Counted from the stretch's first letter, positions 1 to 8,755 are shown. The stretch: 64,000 nucleotides of DNA from Geofilum rhodophaeum (GCF_002210225.1 NZ_MWUJ01000004.1:124001-188000); one strand, 5' to 3'. Notes: generated by a model from the letters alone, not told the origin. Made by a program: numbers and translations.

Positions 1-1137
1 AAACCAGCCGGTGTCAAAATGTATAACGTCGGAGGGAATGCGGTGCTTCCTCAACAGATGAGCAACCTGGCGACCGTCGTCTTCGGAAAAATAGCTGATG
101 CGGCTCATCCAAAAGCCGAAGGACCAGAGCGGTGGCATTTCAGGACGTCCTGTTAGTCCGGTATAGGCACTCAGCACTTCCTTGGGAGCACCCAAAAACA
201 CAAACAGGTCAAGACTTTCATCGCCCAACAAAAGAGAATTAACATTGCTGTAGTAACGCCCAACGTCGGCCGTTACAGGAGCAGAAGTATGCATAAACAT
301 ACCGTAGCCACGACTGCTCAAAAAGAAGGGAATGGGCTTATAACTGGTTTCATTTTGCGTTCCGTTGGCATCGTCAACGACCAACACTACGCGCTGACCA
401 CGCTTATTCAGCTCGGTGTACTGTTCACCGAAACCAAATATTTTTTCATCGGGGGCCAAAGTAAATGCGGCTGAGAAACTTCGGGAATAATCGGAAGCAC
501 GACGCACCCAACCAAAGGGCATTACAGGCGTGTAGGTGGTTTCGGCATTGTCGCTGTGATGATTGGTACTGGTCAGCAACTTACCCGCTGCATCAAATAC
601 AGCAATGCGCCAGGGATTTTCGCTCACCACAACGGCCCCATAACGGCTTTGGTAACGGTGACCACCAGCTACCCTTTCGTAGGCCCACATTTTGCCTGCC
701 GGGGCACGACCATCAACAAGCATCAGGGAAGGCTCATCCTGCTCACGCGACAGCTGATGGCCCGAGGCAGCACGTATCCGAAAGGTGCGCTCATCTATAA
801 AATCGATGCGAAAAGGCAGCGCGGGCGCCACCTCATATTCCCCTTCAGGAAACTCATTGGGAACAACTGCACGCAACACCCCCAACATATTGTTGAAGGC
901 CACCCGGGTCTTATACGCATAGCGCTCATAGACCAACTGCCCCTGCGCAGTGACAGGGTCAAAGGCCTCCAAACGATCGGCCAGGTAGTAAGTATTCTGA
1001 AAACTCCTGAAATCAGCAGTTAAATCTGCCGGCTCATTCATGAGTCCCATCTCCTGCAACTGAGCTGTTGCAGAGGCTGCGCCTGTCGCCAGAAGGGCGA
1101 CAAGCAGCAGCTTTCTGAATCCAAATGTTAGGTGCAT
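1..1137 (-). CDS. GH31 alpha-xylosidase-like protein, YicI type (3' part outside window)
   Basis: The first 379 codons of a minus-strand gene are present; the reading frame stays open to the window edge. The protein begins MHLTFGFRKLLLVALLATG, a clear signal peptide ending near ASATAQ. An N-terminal GH31 beta-sandwich follows (KIFGFGEQYTELNKRG at about 230-245), then the start of the barrel with PEMPPLWSFGFWMSRISYF and VIHFDTGWF. These resemble YicI-type alpha-xylosidases, which remove xylose from xyloglucan oligosaccharides. The catalytic aspartates would lie outside the window, so activity cannot be checked. The start is 34 bp downstream of the GH2 stop, so the two are probably co-transcribed. 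Another GH31 specificity (alpha-glucosidase) is possible; the locus favours alpha-xylosidase. Confidence 0.85.
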   Translation of the reverse strand, partial: MHLTFGFRKLLLVALLATGAASATAQLQEMGLMNEPADLTADFRSFQNTYYLADRLEAFDPVTAQGQLVYERYAYKTRVAFNNMLGVLRAVVPNEFPEGEYEVAPALPFRIDFIDERTFRIRAASGHQLSREQDEPSLMLVDGRAPAGKMWAYERVAGGHRYQSRYGAVVVSENPWRIAVFDAAGKLLTSTNHHSDNAETTYTPVMPFGWVRRASDYSRSFSAAFTLAPDEKIFGFGEQYTELNKRGQRVVLVVDDANGTQNETSYKPIPFFLSSRGYGMFMHTSAPVTADVGRYYSNVNSLLLGDESLDLFVFLGAPKEVLSAYTGLTGRPEMPPLWSFGFWMSRISYFSEDDGRQVAHLLRKHRIPSDVIHFDTGWF

Positions 1138-1171
1138 GTGAAAAGGTATTGAATAAAAAACAGGCACTCGC

Positions 1172-4033
1172 CTATTGGGCCACCAGTTTCAATTGAAAAT
1201 CTTGTAAATGTTCCGCTTTTCCCGTCAGGACCACCTCTCCGGGCGCTCCTGTCGACTGCACCAGCACTTGGGCCAATCCGTTGAAGGTCCTTCGTTGCCA
1301 TTGCCCTGCCGGCAGTACAACTTGCAGCTCCCCGGGGTTAACATTGGGCTCGTCCCATACGTGGTTCTTCACATAGGGATGGGCAACAATAACCAGGGTG
1401 TTGCTCCCCACACTCAAATGCTCCGCAGGCAGGCTAAAAGTGTGCCGTTTCTGCTCATCACTTAGTCCTTCGGCCAGGAGATGACCATTGAGGTAAACCG
1501 ACTGCCCGGTGCCGATACTGCGAAACATCCAGGTGATTTCCCCTTCGAGTTGTTCGCGGGTCAGCGCAAAGCGCCCCCTAAAAACGGTGGCTTCCGCCTG
1601 CGAACCCGGTGCCAGTCCCTCTTCCGGAAACGCAGCACCCCAGCTCTTGTCGTCGTAATCGGGCCGAACAGCCGCCGCTACATCCAGGCCGCCAGCCGGC
1701 GCTTCCTTCCAGGCAGCGGGTTCCACACGCAAATAAGAGGGAATAAAACGATCGGGCTCATGGGACGTAGGGTCTCCATTCCCCACCCCAATAATGCTGG
1801 CGGGTCCACTGATGTCGAAGTCCACCAAAACATTGGCATCGGGAACAGTGCGTCCTTTTCGGTCTTTTAGAGCTACAGTGACTACTGCCACATCCCTGCG
1901 ATCGGCTTTTATTTCTGTGCGATCGGCACGCAAATGCACCTGCCGGGCTGCACCGGTGGTTTCCACCACCCGCGTCATTTTTCGCTGACCGGCTTTGTAA
2001 CCCACGGCCTTAAGGGTCCCGGCTTTATAGGGCACCTCCCAGCTGAGGTGACTATTCAGCTCCATAGTTTTGCGCCCCAGACTCTTATTATTCAAAAACA
2101 GTTCCACCTCGTCCATGTTGCTGTATACCCATACATCTATCCCCTCTCCTTCACGCCCCGGCCAGTTCCAGTGTGGCAGAATGTGCAGGACGTCCTCACG
2201 GCTCCACCACGATTTCAGATAATAAACGTTGTCTTTGGGAAAACCGCAGAGGTCGAACATCCCAAAATAAGAAAGGACCGAGGGATAGGTAAAGGGGGTG
2301 GACTCGCCCCGATAATCGAAGCCGGTCCATATCACCATCCCGGCCAGGTAATCGCGACTGGCATAGTGTTTCCAGCCGTGCTGAATGGCAAAGAAACCTG
2401 TTGGCGTGTCGCGGTCGTAGGCTGCCAGGTACTGCCGCTCGGCATCATCAAAATAAATGCCACGTGTGGTATTGGTCGATCCTTCCTCAGTACCCAACGA
2501 GGGCTGCCAGGGAAAGCGCTCGTGGTGAACATCGGTATCGCCGTGACGCAAATAATTGTAACCCATTACTTCAATAACCGAGGAGATGCCTCCGCCCCAG
2601 CTGCCGCTGACGGCAGCGTTCAAAGGACGCGTAGTGTCAAACCGACGGGCATAGGCCTGCATGATTTCAGCCATGCGCGCACCTCGATCATTGGTTTCAA
2701 TAGACCATTCTTCATTGCCGATGGACCACAGGACTACGCTCGGATGGTTGCGATCGCGCACCATCAGGCGGCCCAAATAATCCATAATTTGGTCGGTAGT
2801 ACCCATCAAGCGGTTTTCATTCAAGATTAACATGCCGACGCGGTCGGCCGCCTCCAAAAGGGCCGGTGTTGGCGGATAATGCGCCGTTCGGTAGGCGTTA
2901 TTGCCCATGGCTTTGAGTTGTTTAAGACGCCACTCATGCAAGGCATCGGGAATGGCGGTACCCACCCCGGCATGATTCTGATGATTGTTGGTTCCCTTGA
3001 TTTTGACGTGCCTACCGTTCAGAAAAAAGCCCTTATCCGCCGTCCATTCGATGGTGCGTATTCCAAAGGTGGTACGGTAAATATCGACGGTTGCCCCATT
3101 TTGCAGGAGGTGGCTTTCCATGGTGTAGAGATGGGGTTGCTCCAAATCCCACAACAGAGGATCGGCCACATCCAGACTGTCGATGAAGGTTCTGCGCTCC
3201 ATCGGCGCCATACGGAAGCTCCCAGCGCTTTTTCGAGCGACCTCCTGTCCCCCAGGATCAAGCACCACATTCACAAGCTCAAATTCAGCCACCTCAAGCG
3301 CCTTGTTTTGCACCTCAACTCGAGCGGTCAATGCCGCTTGTTTTTCTCCAACACTCGAAGTAACAAAGGTTCCGTATTGCGGCACATGCAAAGGGGCCAC
3401 TTTGGTCAGCCACACATGCCTGTAAATGCCCGCTCCCTCGTAGAACCAGCCCTCCTCCATACTGGCATCTGCGCGCACTGCAATAACATTTTCGCCGCCA
3501 AAATTCAGGTATTCGGTCACATCAAAAGCAAAACTGGCGTATCCACTGGGCTCGTTACCACAATAAAAGCCATTGACCCAGACACGGGCGTCCCGGTATA
3601 TACCATCAAATTCCAGAAAAATTCGCTTACCCTCATCTTCTGCAGGAAGGGAAAAGTTTTTACGGTACCAGCCTACACTGTTCTCAGGAAACCCGGGGCC
3701 CACTGTTTTATATCCGTGAGAGTGACTGGCGTGCGGTGCAAAACCCTGCTCCACAGCCCAATCGTGGGGCAAATCCAGTGGCCGCCAACTCCGGTCGTCA
3801 AACTCCGGGGCAGCAGCCCCGTCGGCATAACCGGCCTTGGCCAAATAGGTAAAATAACGGGTACCTACATTGAAATCTCTGGCTACATCCCCGGCATGCC
3901 CGTAAGCAAATTTCCAATCGAAATTCATCAAAAGGCGCTCACGTACCTGAGCATACAAATTGCTGCTGCCCATACTCAGCATAATTACCATCCCAAGCAT
4001 TAGGCACAAGCCCTTATTACATTTCATATACAT
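1172..4033 (-). CDS. GH2 beta-galactosidase-like enzyme with C-terminal galactose-binding-like insertion
   Basis: This 953-residue protein has a signal peptide (cleavage near SNLYAQ) and is probably periplasmic. The order is sugar-binding jelly roll (about 35-215), Ig-like domain (220-325), TIM barrel (330-610), then DUF4982/Big-like C-terminal domains. IGNEEW at 438-443 carries the acid/base Glu441. The nucleophile is expected in LGTEEGST, at Glu516 or Glu517. Between GNGDPTSHEPD (752-762) and the late FNGLAQVLVQ block sits about 130 residues resembling a second galactose-binding fold. In a xyloglucan locus the likely substrate is the beta-galactosyl side chain; beta-glucuronidase or mannosidase activity is not excluded. 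Codon 3 is also ATG and could be the start. The gene leads an operon with the partial GH31 and has a regulon-type promoter. Confidence 0.88.
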   Translation of the reverse strand: MYMKCNKGLCLMLGMVIMLSMGSSNLYAQVRERLLMNFDWKFAYGHAGDVARDFNVGTRYFTYLAKAGYADGAAAPEFDDRSWRPLDLPHDWAVEQGFAPHASHSHGYKTVGPGFPENSVGWYRKNFSLPAEDEGKRIFLEFDGIYRDARVWVNGFYCGNEPSGYASFAFDVTEYLNFGGENVIAVRADASMEEGWFYEGAGIYRHVWLTKVAPLHVPQYGTFVTSSVGEKQAALTARVEVQNKALEVAEFELVNVVLDPGGQEVARKSAGSFRMAPMERRTFIDSLDVADPLLWDLEQPHLYTMESHLLQNGATVDIYRTTFGIRTIEWTADKGFFLNGRHVKIKGTNNHQNHAGVGTAIPDALHEWRLKQLKAMGNNAYRTAHYPPTPALLEAADRVGMLILNENRLMGTTDQIMDYLGRLMVRDRNHPSVVLWSIGNEEWSIETNDRGARMAEIMQAYARRFDTTRPLNAAVSGSWGGGISSVIEVMGYNYLRHGDTDVHHERFPWQPSLGTEEGSTNTTRGIYFDDAERQYLAAYDRDTPTGFFAIQHGWKHYASRDYLAGMVIWTGFDYRGESTPFTYPSVLSYFGMFDLCGFPKDNVYYLKSWWSREDVLHILPHWNWPGREGEGIDVWVYSNMDEVELFLNNKSLGRKTMELNSHLSWEVPYKAGTLKAVGYKAGQRKMTRVVETTGAARQVHLRADRTEIKADRRDVAVVTVALKDRKGRTVPDANVLVDFDISGPASIIGVGNGDPTSHEPDRFIPSYLRVEPAAWKEAPAGGLDVAAAVRPDYDDKSWGAAFPEEGLAPGSQAEATVFRGRFALTREQLEGEITWMFRSIGTGQSVYLNGHLLAEGLSDEQKRHTFSLPAEHLSVGSNTLVIVAHPYVKNHVWDEPNVNPGELQVVLPAGQWQRRTFNGLAQVLVQSTGAPGEVVLTGKAEHLQDFQLKLVAQ

Positions 4034-4074
4034 CGCTTAATAAGTTCAAGTATTCCAATTACGAACAACGCTTA

Positions 4075-4184
4075 CAAAGATATTTTAACAGTTGTTGATA
4101 CTTGTACACCAAATGAATCAATAAGCTGACTTATTTGTGCAAACTAGGGGGCCAAATGTTTTTTCGAGCCCCCCAATTTGTATT
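4075..4184 (-). promoter_or_regulatory. GH2 operon promoter with three-box operator
   Basis: On the minus strand a TATCTTTG -7 element (4075-4082) lies in a 17-bp core (4074-4090) nearly identical to those before the PA14-GH31 and SusC genes. Upstream, as read on the plus strand, are three direct repeats of an ATTTGT/AAATGT core, usually preceded by a G- or C-rich run. Their cores end at 4139, 4160 and 4182, a spacing of 21 and 22 bp, and the first ends 57 bp from the -7 box. The same spacing recurs at the other two promoters. The HTCS encoded at 11779-15903 is the inferred binder. The site also lies about 54 bp upstream of the divergent GH43 promoter and might serve both genes. Confidence 0.7.
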
Positions 4185-4235
4185 TCCAACCTGCGCACAA
4201 AGCCTGATAAACTAAGGATAGTTCGGGACTTTTAT

Positions 4236-4243
4236 TATATTTG
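4236..4243 (+). promoter_or_regulatory. Bacteroidota -7 element for the GH43-like gene
   Basis: TATATTTG matches the TAnnTTTG consensus of the Bacteroidota primary sigma factor. It lies 21 bp before the ATG at 4265, which argues for that start rather than the in-frame TTG at 4241. No convincing -33 TTTG box was seen. Confidence 0.5.
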
Positions 4244-4264
4244 AGCAAACTAAAATCAAATACT

Positions 4265-5206
4265 ATGCGCAATCTCTTATTTTCACTTGTTGGCCTCTTT
4301 CTGCTGGCCGCTTGTGCCCAAACCCCGGTAGAAGACCCCGTTTACCTCTTCAGTTATTTCAAAGGCAATGGAGACACCGGTCTCCACTATGCCTGGAGCG
4401 AAGATGGATACACCTGGCAGGAAATGAACAATGGCAAACCCCTTTTAAAGCCAACGGTAGGCAAGGATAAACTAATGCGCGACCCATGCATCATTCAGGG
4501 ACCCGACGGCACCTATCATATGGTGTGGACCGTGAGCTGGACCGATCGTGGACTGGGCTATGCTTCCTCCAAAGATTTGCTTAACTGGTCGGAGCAAAAA
4601 TTCATTCCTGTAATGATGCATGAAGATTCGGCCCGAAACACCTGGGCACCAGAAATTACCTACGATGCAGGCAGCGATGAATTCATGATTTACTGGGCCA
4701 CAACAATTTCCGGACAATTTCCGGAGACCCAGGTAGAGGCAGATGCCGGTTACAACCACCGAATGTATTATGTAACGACCAAGGATTTCGAGACTTTCAG
4801 CGAAACCCGCTTGCTCTATGAGCCCGGTTTCAACGTAATCGATGCCACCATCATTCCCCACGAAGGCGAATTTGTAATGTTTTTAAAAGACGAAACCCGC
4901 ACCCCGCCAGCCAAAAACCTGCATGTGGCCACCGCAAAACAGCTAACAGGCCCCTATACAGCACCGCTGGCTCAGATCACGGGCAACTATTGGGCAGAAG
5001 GACCAACAGCACTTCTTCTCAACGGCGAATGGGTGGTGTATTTCGACAAATACACCGAGAAAAAGATGGGTGCGGTAAAATCGGCTGATCTGCTTAACTG
5101 GACCGACATCTCTGACCAGGTGAACTTTCCTGCAGGCACTCGTCATGGAACCGCTCTCAAAATCGACCGCAAAGAACTCGAATTCCTCCAGGCCTCCCAG
5201 GACTAA
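4265..5206 (+). CDS. GH43-like glycoside hydrolase lipoprotein
   Basis: This 313-residue protein begins MRNLLFSLVGLFLLAAC, a lipoprotein signal with Cys17, so it is probably attached to the outer membrane. The rest is one five-bladed-propeller-like domain with GH43-type blocks: MRDPCI (71-76), NTWAPEI (125-131), NVIDATI (190-196) and WAEGPTALL (243-251), where Glu245 is the likely acid. Possible activities are alpha-L-arabinofuranosidase or beta-xylosidase acting on xyloglucan side chains; the exact activity cannot be read. The gene is divergent from GH2 and convergent with GH95. Its last residues, ASQD, and the stop codon are encoded by the first unit of the hairpin array (from 5191), so the natural 3' end appears to have been replaced or trimmed by the repeat. 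Confidence 0.75.
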   Translation: MRNLLFSLVGLFLLAACAQTPVEDPVYLFSYFKGNGDTGLHYAWSEDGYTWQEMNNGKPLLKPTVGKDKLMRDPCIIQGPDGTYHMVWTVSWTDRGLGYASSKDLLNWSEQKFIPVMMHEDSARNTWAPEITYDAGSDEFMIYWATTISGQFPETQVEADAGYNHRMYYVTTKDFETFSETRLLYEPGFNVIDATIIPHEGEFVMFLKDETRTPPAKNLHVATAKQLTGPYTAPLAQITGNYWAEGPTALLLNGEWVVYFDKYTEKKMGAVKSADLLNWTDISDQVNFPAGTRHGTALKIDRKELEFLQASQD

Positions 5207-6206
5207 AGTCCCGGGCCATGATTAGGACAGGTCGGTGTGCTCTAAAGGGCACGGATACAAAAGGGGACTAAAGTCCCCCTCGAGGCGGGACCTCGATACT
5301 TCTGAGTATAGACATCTCCTGCTTTCAAGACATCCTGCCGCTGGGGCACGGGTGCCCCGAGGCCGCGGACTTCAGTCCGCTTTCCTGAACAGGCGCAAAG
5401 CGCCTGACCACTTCCTCCCAATCATAACCCAGCCGACACACAAGGCCTCCCAGGACTAAAGTCCTGGGCCATGATTAGGACAGGTCGGGGTGCCCTAAAG
5501 GGCACAGACACAAAAGGGGACTAAAGTCCCCTCGAGGCGGGGCCTCGATACTTCTGAGTATAGACATCTCCTGCTTTGAAGACATCCTGCCGCTGGGGCA
5601 CGGGTGCCCCCAGGCCGCGGACTTCAGTCCGCTTTCCTGAACAGGCGCAAAGCGCCTGACCACTTCCTCCCAATCATAACCCAGCCGGCACACAAGGCCT
5701 CCCAGGACTAAAGTCCCGGGCCATGATTAGGACAGGTCGGGGTGCCCCGGTAGGGGCACGGTCTCAAAAGGGGACTAAAGTCCCCTCGAGGCTTCGCCTC
5801 GACACTTCTGAGTATAGACATCTCCTGCTTTGAAGACATCCTGCCGCTGGGGCACGGGTGCCCCCAGGCCGCGGACTTCAGTCCGCTTACAAGAACAGGC
5901 GCAAAGCGCCTGACCACTTCCTCCCAATCATAACCCAGCCGGCACACAAGGCCTCCCAGGACTGAAGTCCTGGGCCATGATTGGGACAGGTCGGTGTGCC
6001 CTAAAGGGCACAGACACAAAAGGGGACTAAAGTCCCCCTCGAGGCGGGGCCTCGATACGTCTGGTCATAGCCATCTCCTGCTTTCAAGACATCCCGCCGC
6101 TGGGGCACGGGTGCCCCAAGGCCGCGGACTTCAGTCCGCTTTCCAGAACAGGCGCAAAGCGCCTGACCACTTCCTCCCAATCATAACCCAGGGTTTCAAC
6201 CCTGGG
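5191..6206. repeat. Four tandem ~253-bp units, each a string of seven short hairpins
   Basis: Units begin at 5191, 5444, 5696 and 5950 and share the motif GGCCTCCCAGGACT. In unit 2 the hairpins are at 5449-5468, 5490-5505, 5516-5531, 5532-5548, 5595-5610, 5617-5632 and 5642-5658. Each has a 7-9 bp perfect stem and a 2-3 nt loop, for example GGGGACTAAAGTCCCC and CAGGCGCAAAGCGCCTG. Copies differ mostly by single bases. In unit 3 one hairpin has a changed closing pair and an enlarged loop (5742-5759), and another has only a changed loop (5786-5802). The last unit ends with another hairpin, CCCAGGGTTTCAACCCTGGG (6187-6206). No spacers, no transposase and no credible protein were found. The array resembles REP/BIME-type non-autonomous palindromic repeats but is compound and larger. 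Confidence 0.92.
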
Positions 6207-6210
6207 GGAA

Positions 6211-6240
6211 GCGGTGACCAGCGGTAGCCAGCGGTGGCCA
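6211..6240. repeat. Three tandem 10-bp repeats at the array edge
   Basis: GCGGTGACCA, GCGGTAGCCA and GCGGTGGCCA follow one another directly between the hairpin array and the GH95 stop codon. They may be a decayed edge of the array. Confidence 0.75.
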
Positions 6241-6245
6241 GAGCC

Positions 6246-8660
6246 TCAGCGCCCCACCTGCACCAACAAGGGCTGCCCCGCCTTCAGGCGCAACTCCAAT
6301 CCTGCTCCCTTGCGGAGCACACGCCCTTGCCCTTCGCTGTGAAAATCCGTCAAAAAGGGCAAAGCCACCTCCAGGCGCTGATCAATATCCGACACCAGTG
6401 TAAAATGCAAACCTTCCTCATTCCAGCTCAGCCGGCTAAGCTGTACCTGGCCCCTTAAAGCCATACCTTCTACGCTGCCATGGGTCCACTCCGGCGGTAA
6501 GGCCGGCAACAAGCGCAACCGACCCGGCTCAGAATAAGCCAGGGCACGTAATATCACTGCCGGAAAACCCCCACTCATATCCATATTAAATAGATTGCCC
6601 GAATTGTGATAGGTGGCCAGGGAAGGGGCCCAATAGTAACGAGACATCCAATCGATGATTTCGCCGGTAAGTTCTGCCTCCCCCATATTGGCGGTCACCA
6701 TGCCCAGCTGGGCCAGACCAAAAACCATTTCGCCTCCGTTTTGCAGTCGCCGGTGATGGAGTCGTGCCTCCACAGTTTTACGGGCAGCATGCATCAGGGC
6801 AGGATTGGCGACAAAATCGGGATCGATGCGCTCATAGAGACTGTACAACTGGGAAACGTGACGGTGACTGTGGTTTTCGGTATATTTCTCCGGCAGCCAC
6901 TCAGCCAGCTCTCCCGCCTCATTGATGCGATAGTCGGGCATCTTTTCGAGCATCGACGACCACTTATTCAATTGTTGCGTCTCCTCGCCCAAAAGGCGAC
7001 CGGCTTCCAGGCAATTGCGCAACACCTCCCGGGCTATCATCACATCCATAGTGGCGTTCAGGGCGACTTGCGAGGCACTGTTGCCGGGATTGTTCTCGGG
7101 CGAGTAGGAGGGATTGAACACATACTTCCCATCAGATCCTTCGTACAAAAAGTCCTCATAAAACCAGGCACTCTCCTTCATTATCGGATAAATGCGCTCA
7201 CGCAGCAGATCCCTGTTGCCCGTGTACAAATAATAATCGTAAAGAATGCCGGCGGTCCACCCAGCCCCTCCGGTCCACAAGCTCAGCGTCCAGGTCTCGT
7301 CAAAGTGGATGTTGTAGCCATGGGTGCTCGAATGGGCCGGCACATGAATGCCGCGCGTTCCAAAGAGTCGTCGTGCATTTTCGCGATACCAGGGCAGCAT
7401 CCGCTCGTGGTAGGACAAATAAGCCTCCATCAATTCCGGGGTATGGGCACTGAGTAGGTGTGAGACCGCCACCTCCACGTTGCCGTCGTGGGTAAAGCCC
7501 GACGACCAGGGGGGAGTCCAGGTTCCACTCCAGATGCCCTGTAAGGTCGGGGGATTAACCCCTGTAGAAGAAAGGATGTTGTAACGGGCCGCATCAAATT
7601 GCCTTTCAATAATGGCACCGTTTGATCCCCTGCGGGCTCTTTGCACAAAGGCTTCGGATTGCAAACCTGTCTCGGGGGCATCTTCTTCTCCCAATTGCAG
7701 GCGTACCCTGGAGAAGAGGTCGCCGTGGGTGGCCCGCTGGGCCGCCAAAAGGTTGTCATAGTCCCAGTCCCCTGCCGCCAACGCTTCCTGCAAATGCGGC
7801 AAAAGAGAAGCGTCATTCTCCATAAGGGCGGCCAGTTTCATCACCACCAGCACCTCATCGGCATCCTCTATGATAATTCGCTCGCCGCGTGTCTGCATAC
7901 TCCCGCCCTTCAGTACTACACGGGCTGCTGCATCAAAACCATAGGGAATCCCCTCATAATGATGCACAAAACGAGTACTGTAGGTCAAACTGCCTGCTGC
8001 GGCACCCGCCTTGGCGCTCTTAATCCCACTCCCCACAAATTCATACTGATCCCAGGCAATGGGATGCTGTCGCAGAAACAGCTCCACATTAAGGGGAGCT
8101 TCGCCCTGCAGACGCAGCACGACCACGCTGTCGGCCCGGGAGACAAACAGACTGCGCTGATAAAGGGCGCCGTTTTGTTGCCATTGCACTTTAGCCTCTC
8201 CGGTTTCAAAATCGACCATACGCACATAGTCGCTCACATTGCCCGCCTGGGTAAGCACCCGCAAATTACAAAGAGGTACAAAGGGATCTATCCAATGCTT
8301 TTCGCCATAGCCTTCGGCCATACTCTGGGCTACCGGAATGGCGGCTGCTTCGTCGTAGCGGCCCTGCGCTATCAGCGCACGAATTTCCTCCATACGTGAA
8401 GCCTGATTGATGGGCGGCAAAGGAACACGCACCGGCATGTGGTTCAAGGCATGATTGATGATGATGGTCTCGTCGTGGGGCTCCCCAAAGACCAGCGTAC
8501 CCACCTCTCCATTCCCGCTCAGCAAGGCATCCTCCCATTGGGGTGCCGGCTTCCAGCTTACAAAACCACGCTCGGGAACCGGAAATCCCTGTCCCCCGAC
8601 GCTTTGGGCACCCGCCCAAAGCAGAACTACAAACCCTAAGGAAAATCGAATATATTTCAT
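6246..8660 (-). CDS. GH95-type alpha-L-fucosidase / alpha-L-galactosidase
   Basis: About 804 residues. The ATG at 8660 (MKYIRFSLGFVVLLWAG, signal peptide) has AGGAG four bases upstream and is preferred to an in-frame ATG at 8687. The N-terminal beta-sandwich has WEDALLSGNGEVGTLVFG, a GH95 hallmark, followed by an (alpha/alpha)6 barrel and a C-terminal beta domain. The SYSPEN block carries the expected acid (Glu522), and HVSQLYSLYE and MDMSGGFPA match other conserved blocks. Where typical GH95 enzymes have a TxNxN motif at the water-activating site, this one reads THDGN, with Asp392 and Asn394. It likely removes terminal L-fucose (or L-galactose) from xyloglucan side chains in the periplasm. 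The gene follows the PA14-GH31 gene and a hairpin. Confidence 0.82.
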   Translation of the reverse strand: MKYIRFSLGFVVLLWAGAQSVGGQGFPVPERGFVSWKPAPQWEDALLSGNGEVGTLVFGEPHDETIIINHALNHMPVRVPLPPINQASRMEEIRALIAQGRYDEAAAIPVAQSMAEGYGEKHWIDPFVPLCNLRVLTQAGNVSDYVRMVDFETGEAKVQWQQNGALYQRSLFVSRADSVVVLRLQGEAPLNVELFLRQHPIAWDQYEFVGSGIKSAKAGAAAGSLTYSTRFVHHYEGIPYGFDAAARVVLKGGSMQTRGERIIIEDADEVLVVMKLAALMENDASLLPHLQEALAAGDWDYDNLLAAQRATHGDLFSRVRLQLGEEDAPETGLQSEAFVQRARRGSNGAIIERQFDAARYNILSSTGVNPPTLQGIWSGTWTPPWSSGFTHDGNVEVAVSHLLSAHTPELMEAYLSYHERMLPWYRENARRLFGTRGIHVPAHSSTHGYNIHFDETWTLSLWTGGAGWTAGILYDYYLYTGNRDLLRERIYPIMKESAWFYEDFLYEGSDGKYVFNPSYSPENNPGNSASQVALNATMDVMIAREVLRNCLEAGRLLGEETQQLNKWSSMLEKMPDYRINEAGELAEWLPEKYTENHSHRHVSQLYSLYERIDPDFVANPALMHAARKTVEARLHHRRLQNGGEMVFGLAQLGMVTANMGEAELTGEIIDWMSRYYWAPSLATYHNSGNLFNMDMSGGFPAVILRALAYSEPGRLRLLPALPPEWTHGSVEGMALRGQVQLSRLSWNEEGLHFTLVSDIDQRLEVALPFLTDFHSEGQGRVLRKGAGLELRLKAGQPLLVQVGR

Positions 8661-8697
8661 GTGCTCCTGAATTTTCATTTGGTTCAAAGATAAGAAA

Positions 8698-8728
8698 GGC
8701 CTCGTGCAGACGTTTCTGCACGGAGGCC
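8698..8728 (-). terminator. Hairpin between GH31 and GH95, possible terminator or attenuator
   Basis: A 12-bp stem with one bulge (GGCCTC-GTGCAG against CTGCAC-GAGGCC) closes a 6-nt loop. On the minus strand a pyrimidine-rich tract, TTTCTTATCTTT, follows. It would end or attenuate PA14-GH31 transcription before GH95. Confidence 0.6.
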
Positions 8729-8755
8729 ATTCACCCTTACCACTATATAAGCTTA

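Noticed and set aside
2879-4003. 374-codon plus-strand open frame opposite the GH2 gene
   Set aside because: It lies wholly antisense to a gene with intact catalytic motifs, has no family pattern, and is explained by codon bias of the sense strand. The same holds for other long antisense frames (for example 1934-2830, 41996-43006, 52116-53294, 55106-55891).
5191-6206. Array read as a CRISPR
   Set aside because: Units are about 253 bp and nearly identical throughout, with no unique spacers and no cas genes.
5475-6227. Short open frames (about 72-103 codons) on both strands in the hairpin array
   Set aside because: They recur once per unit because the DNA repeats, differ in frame at their ends and have no protein-like composition. 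They are by-products of the palindromic repeat.
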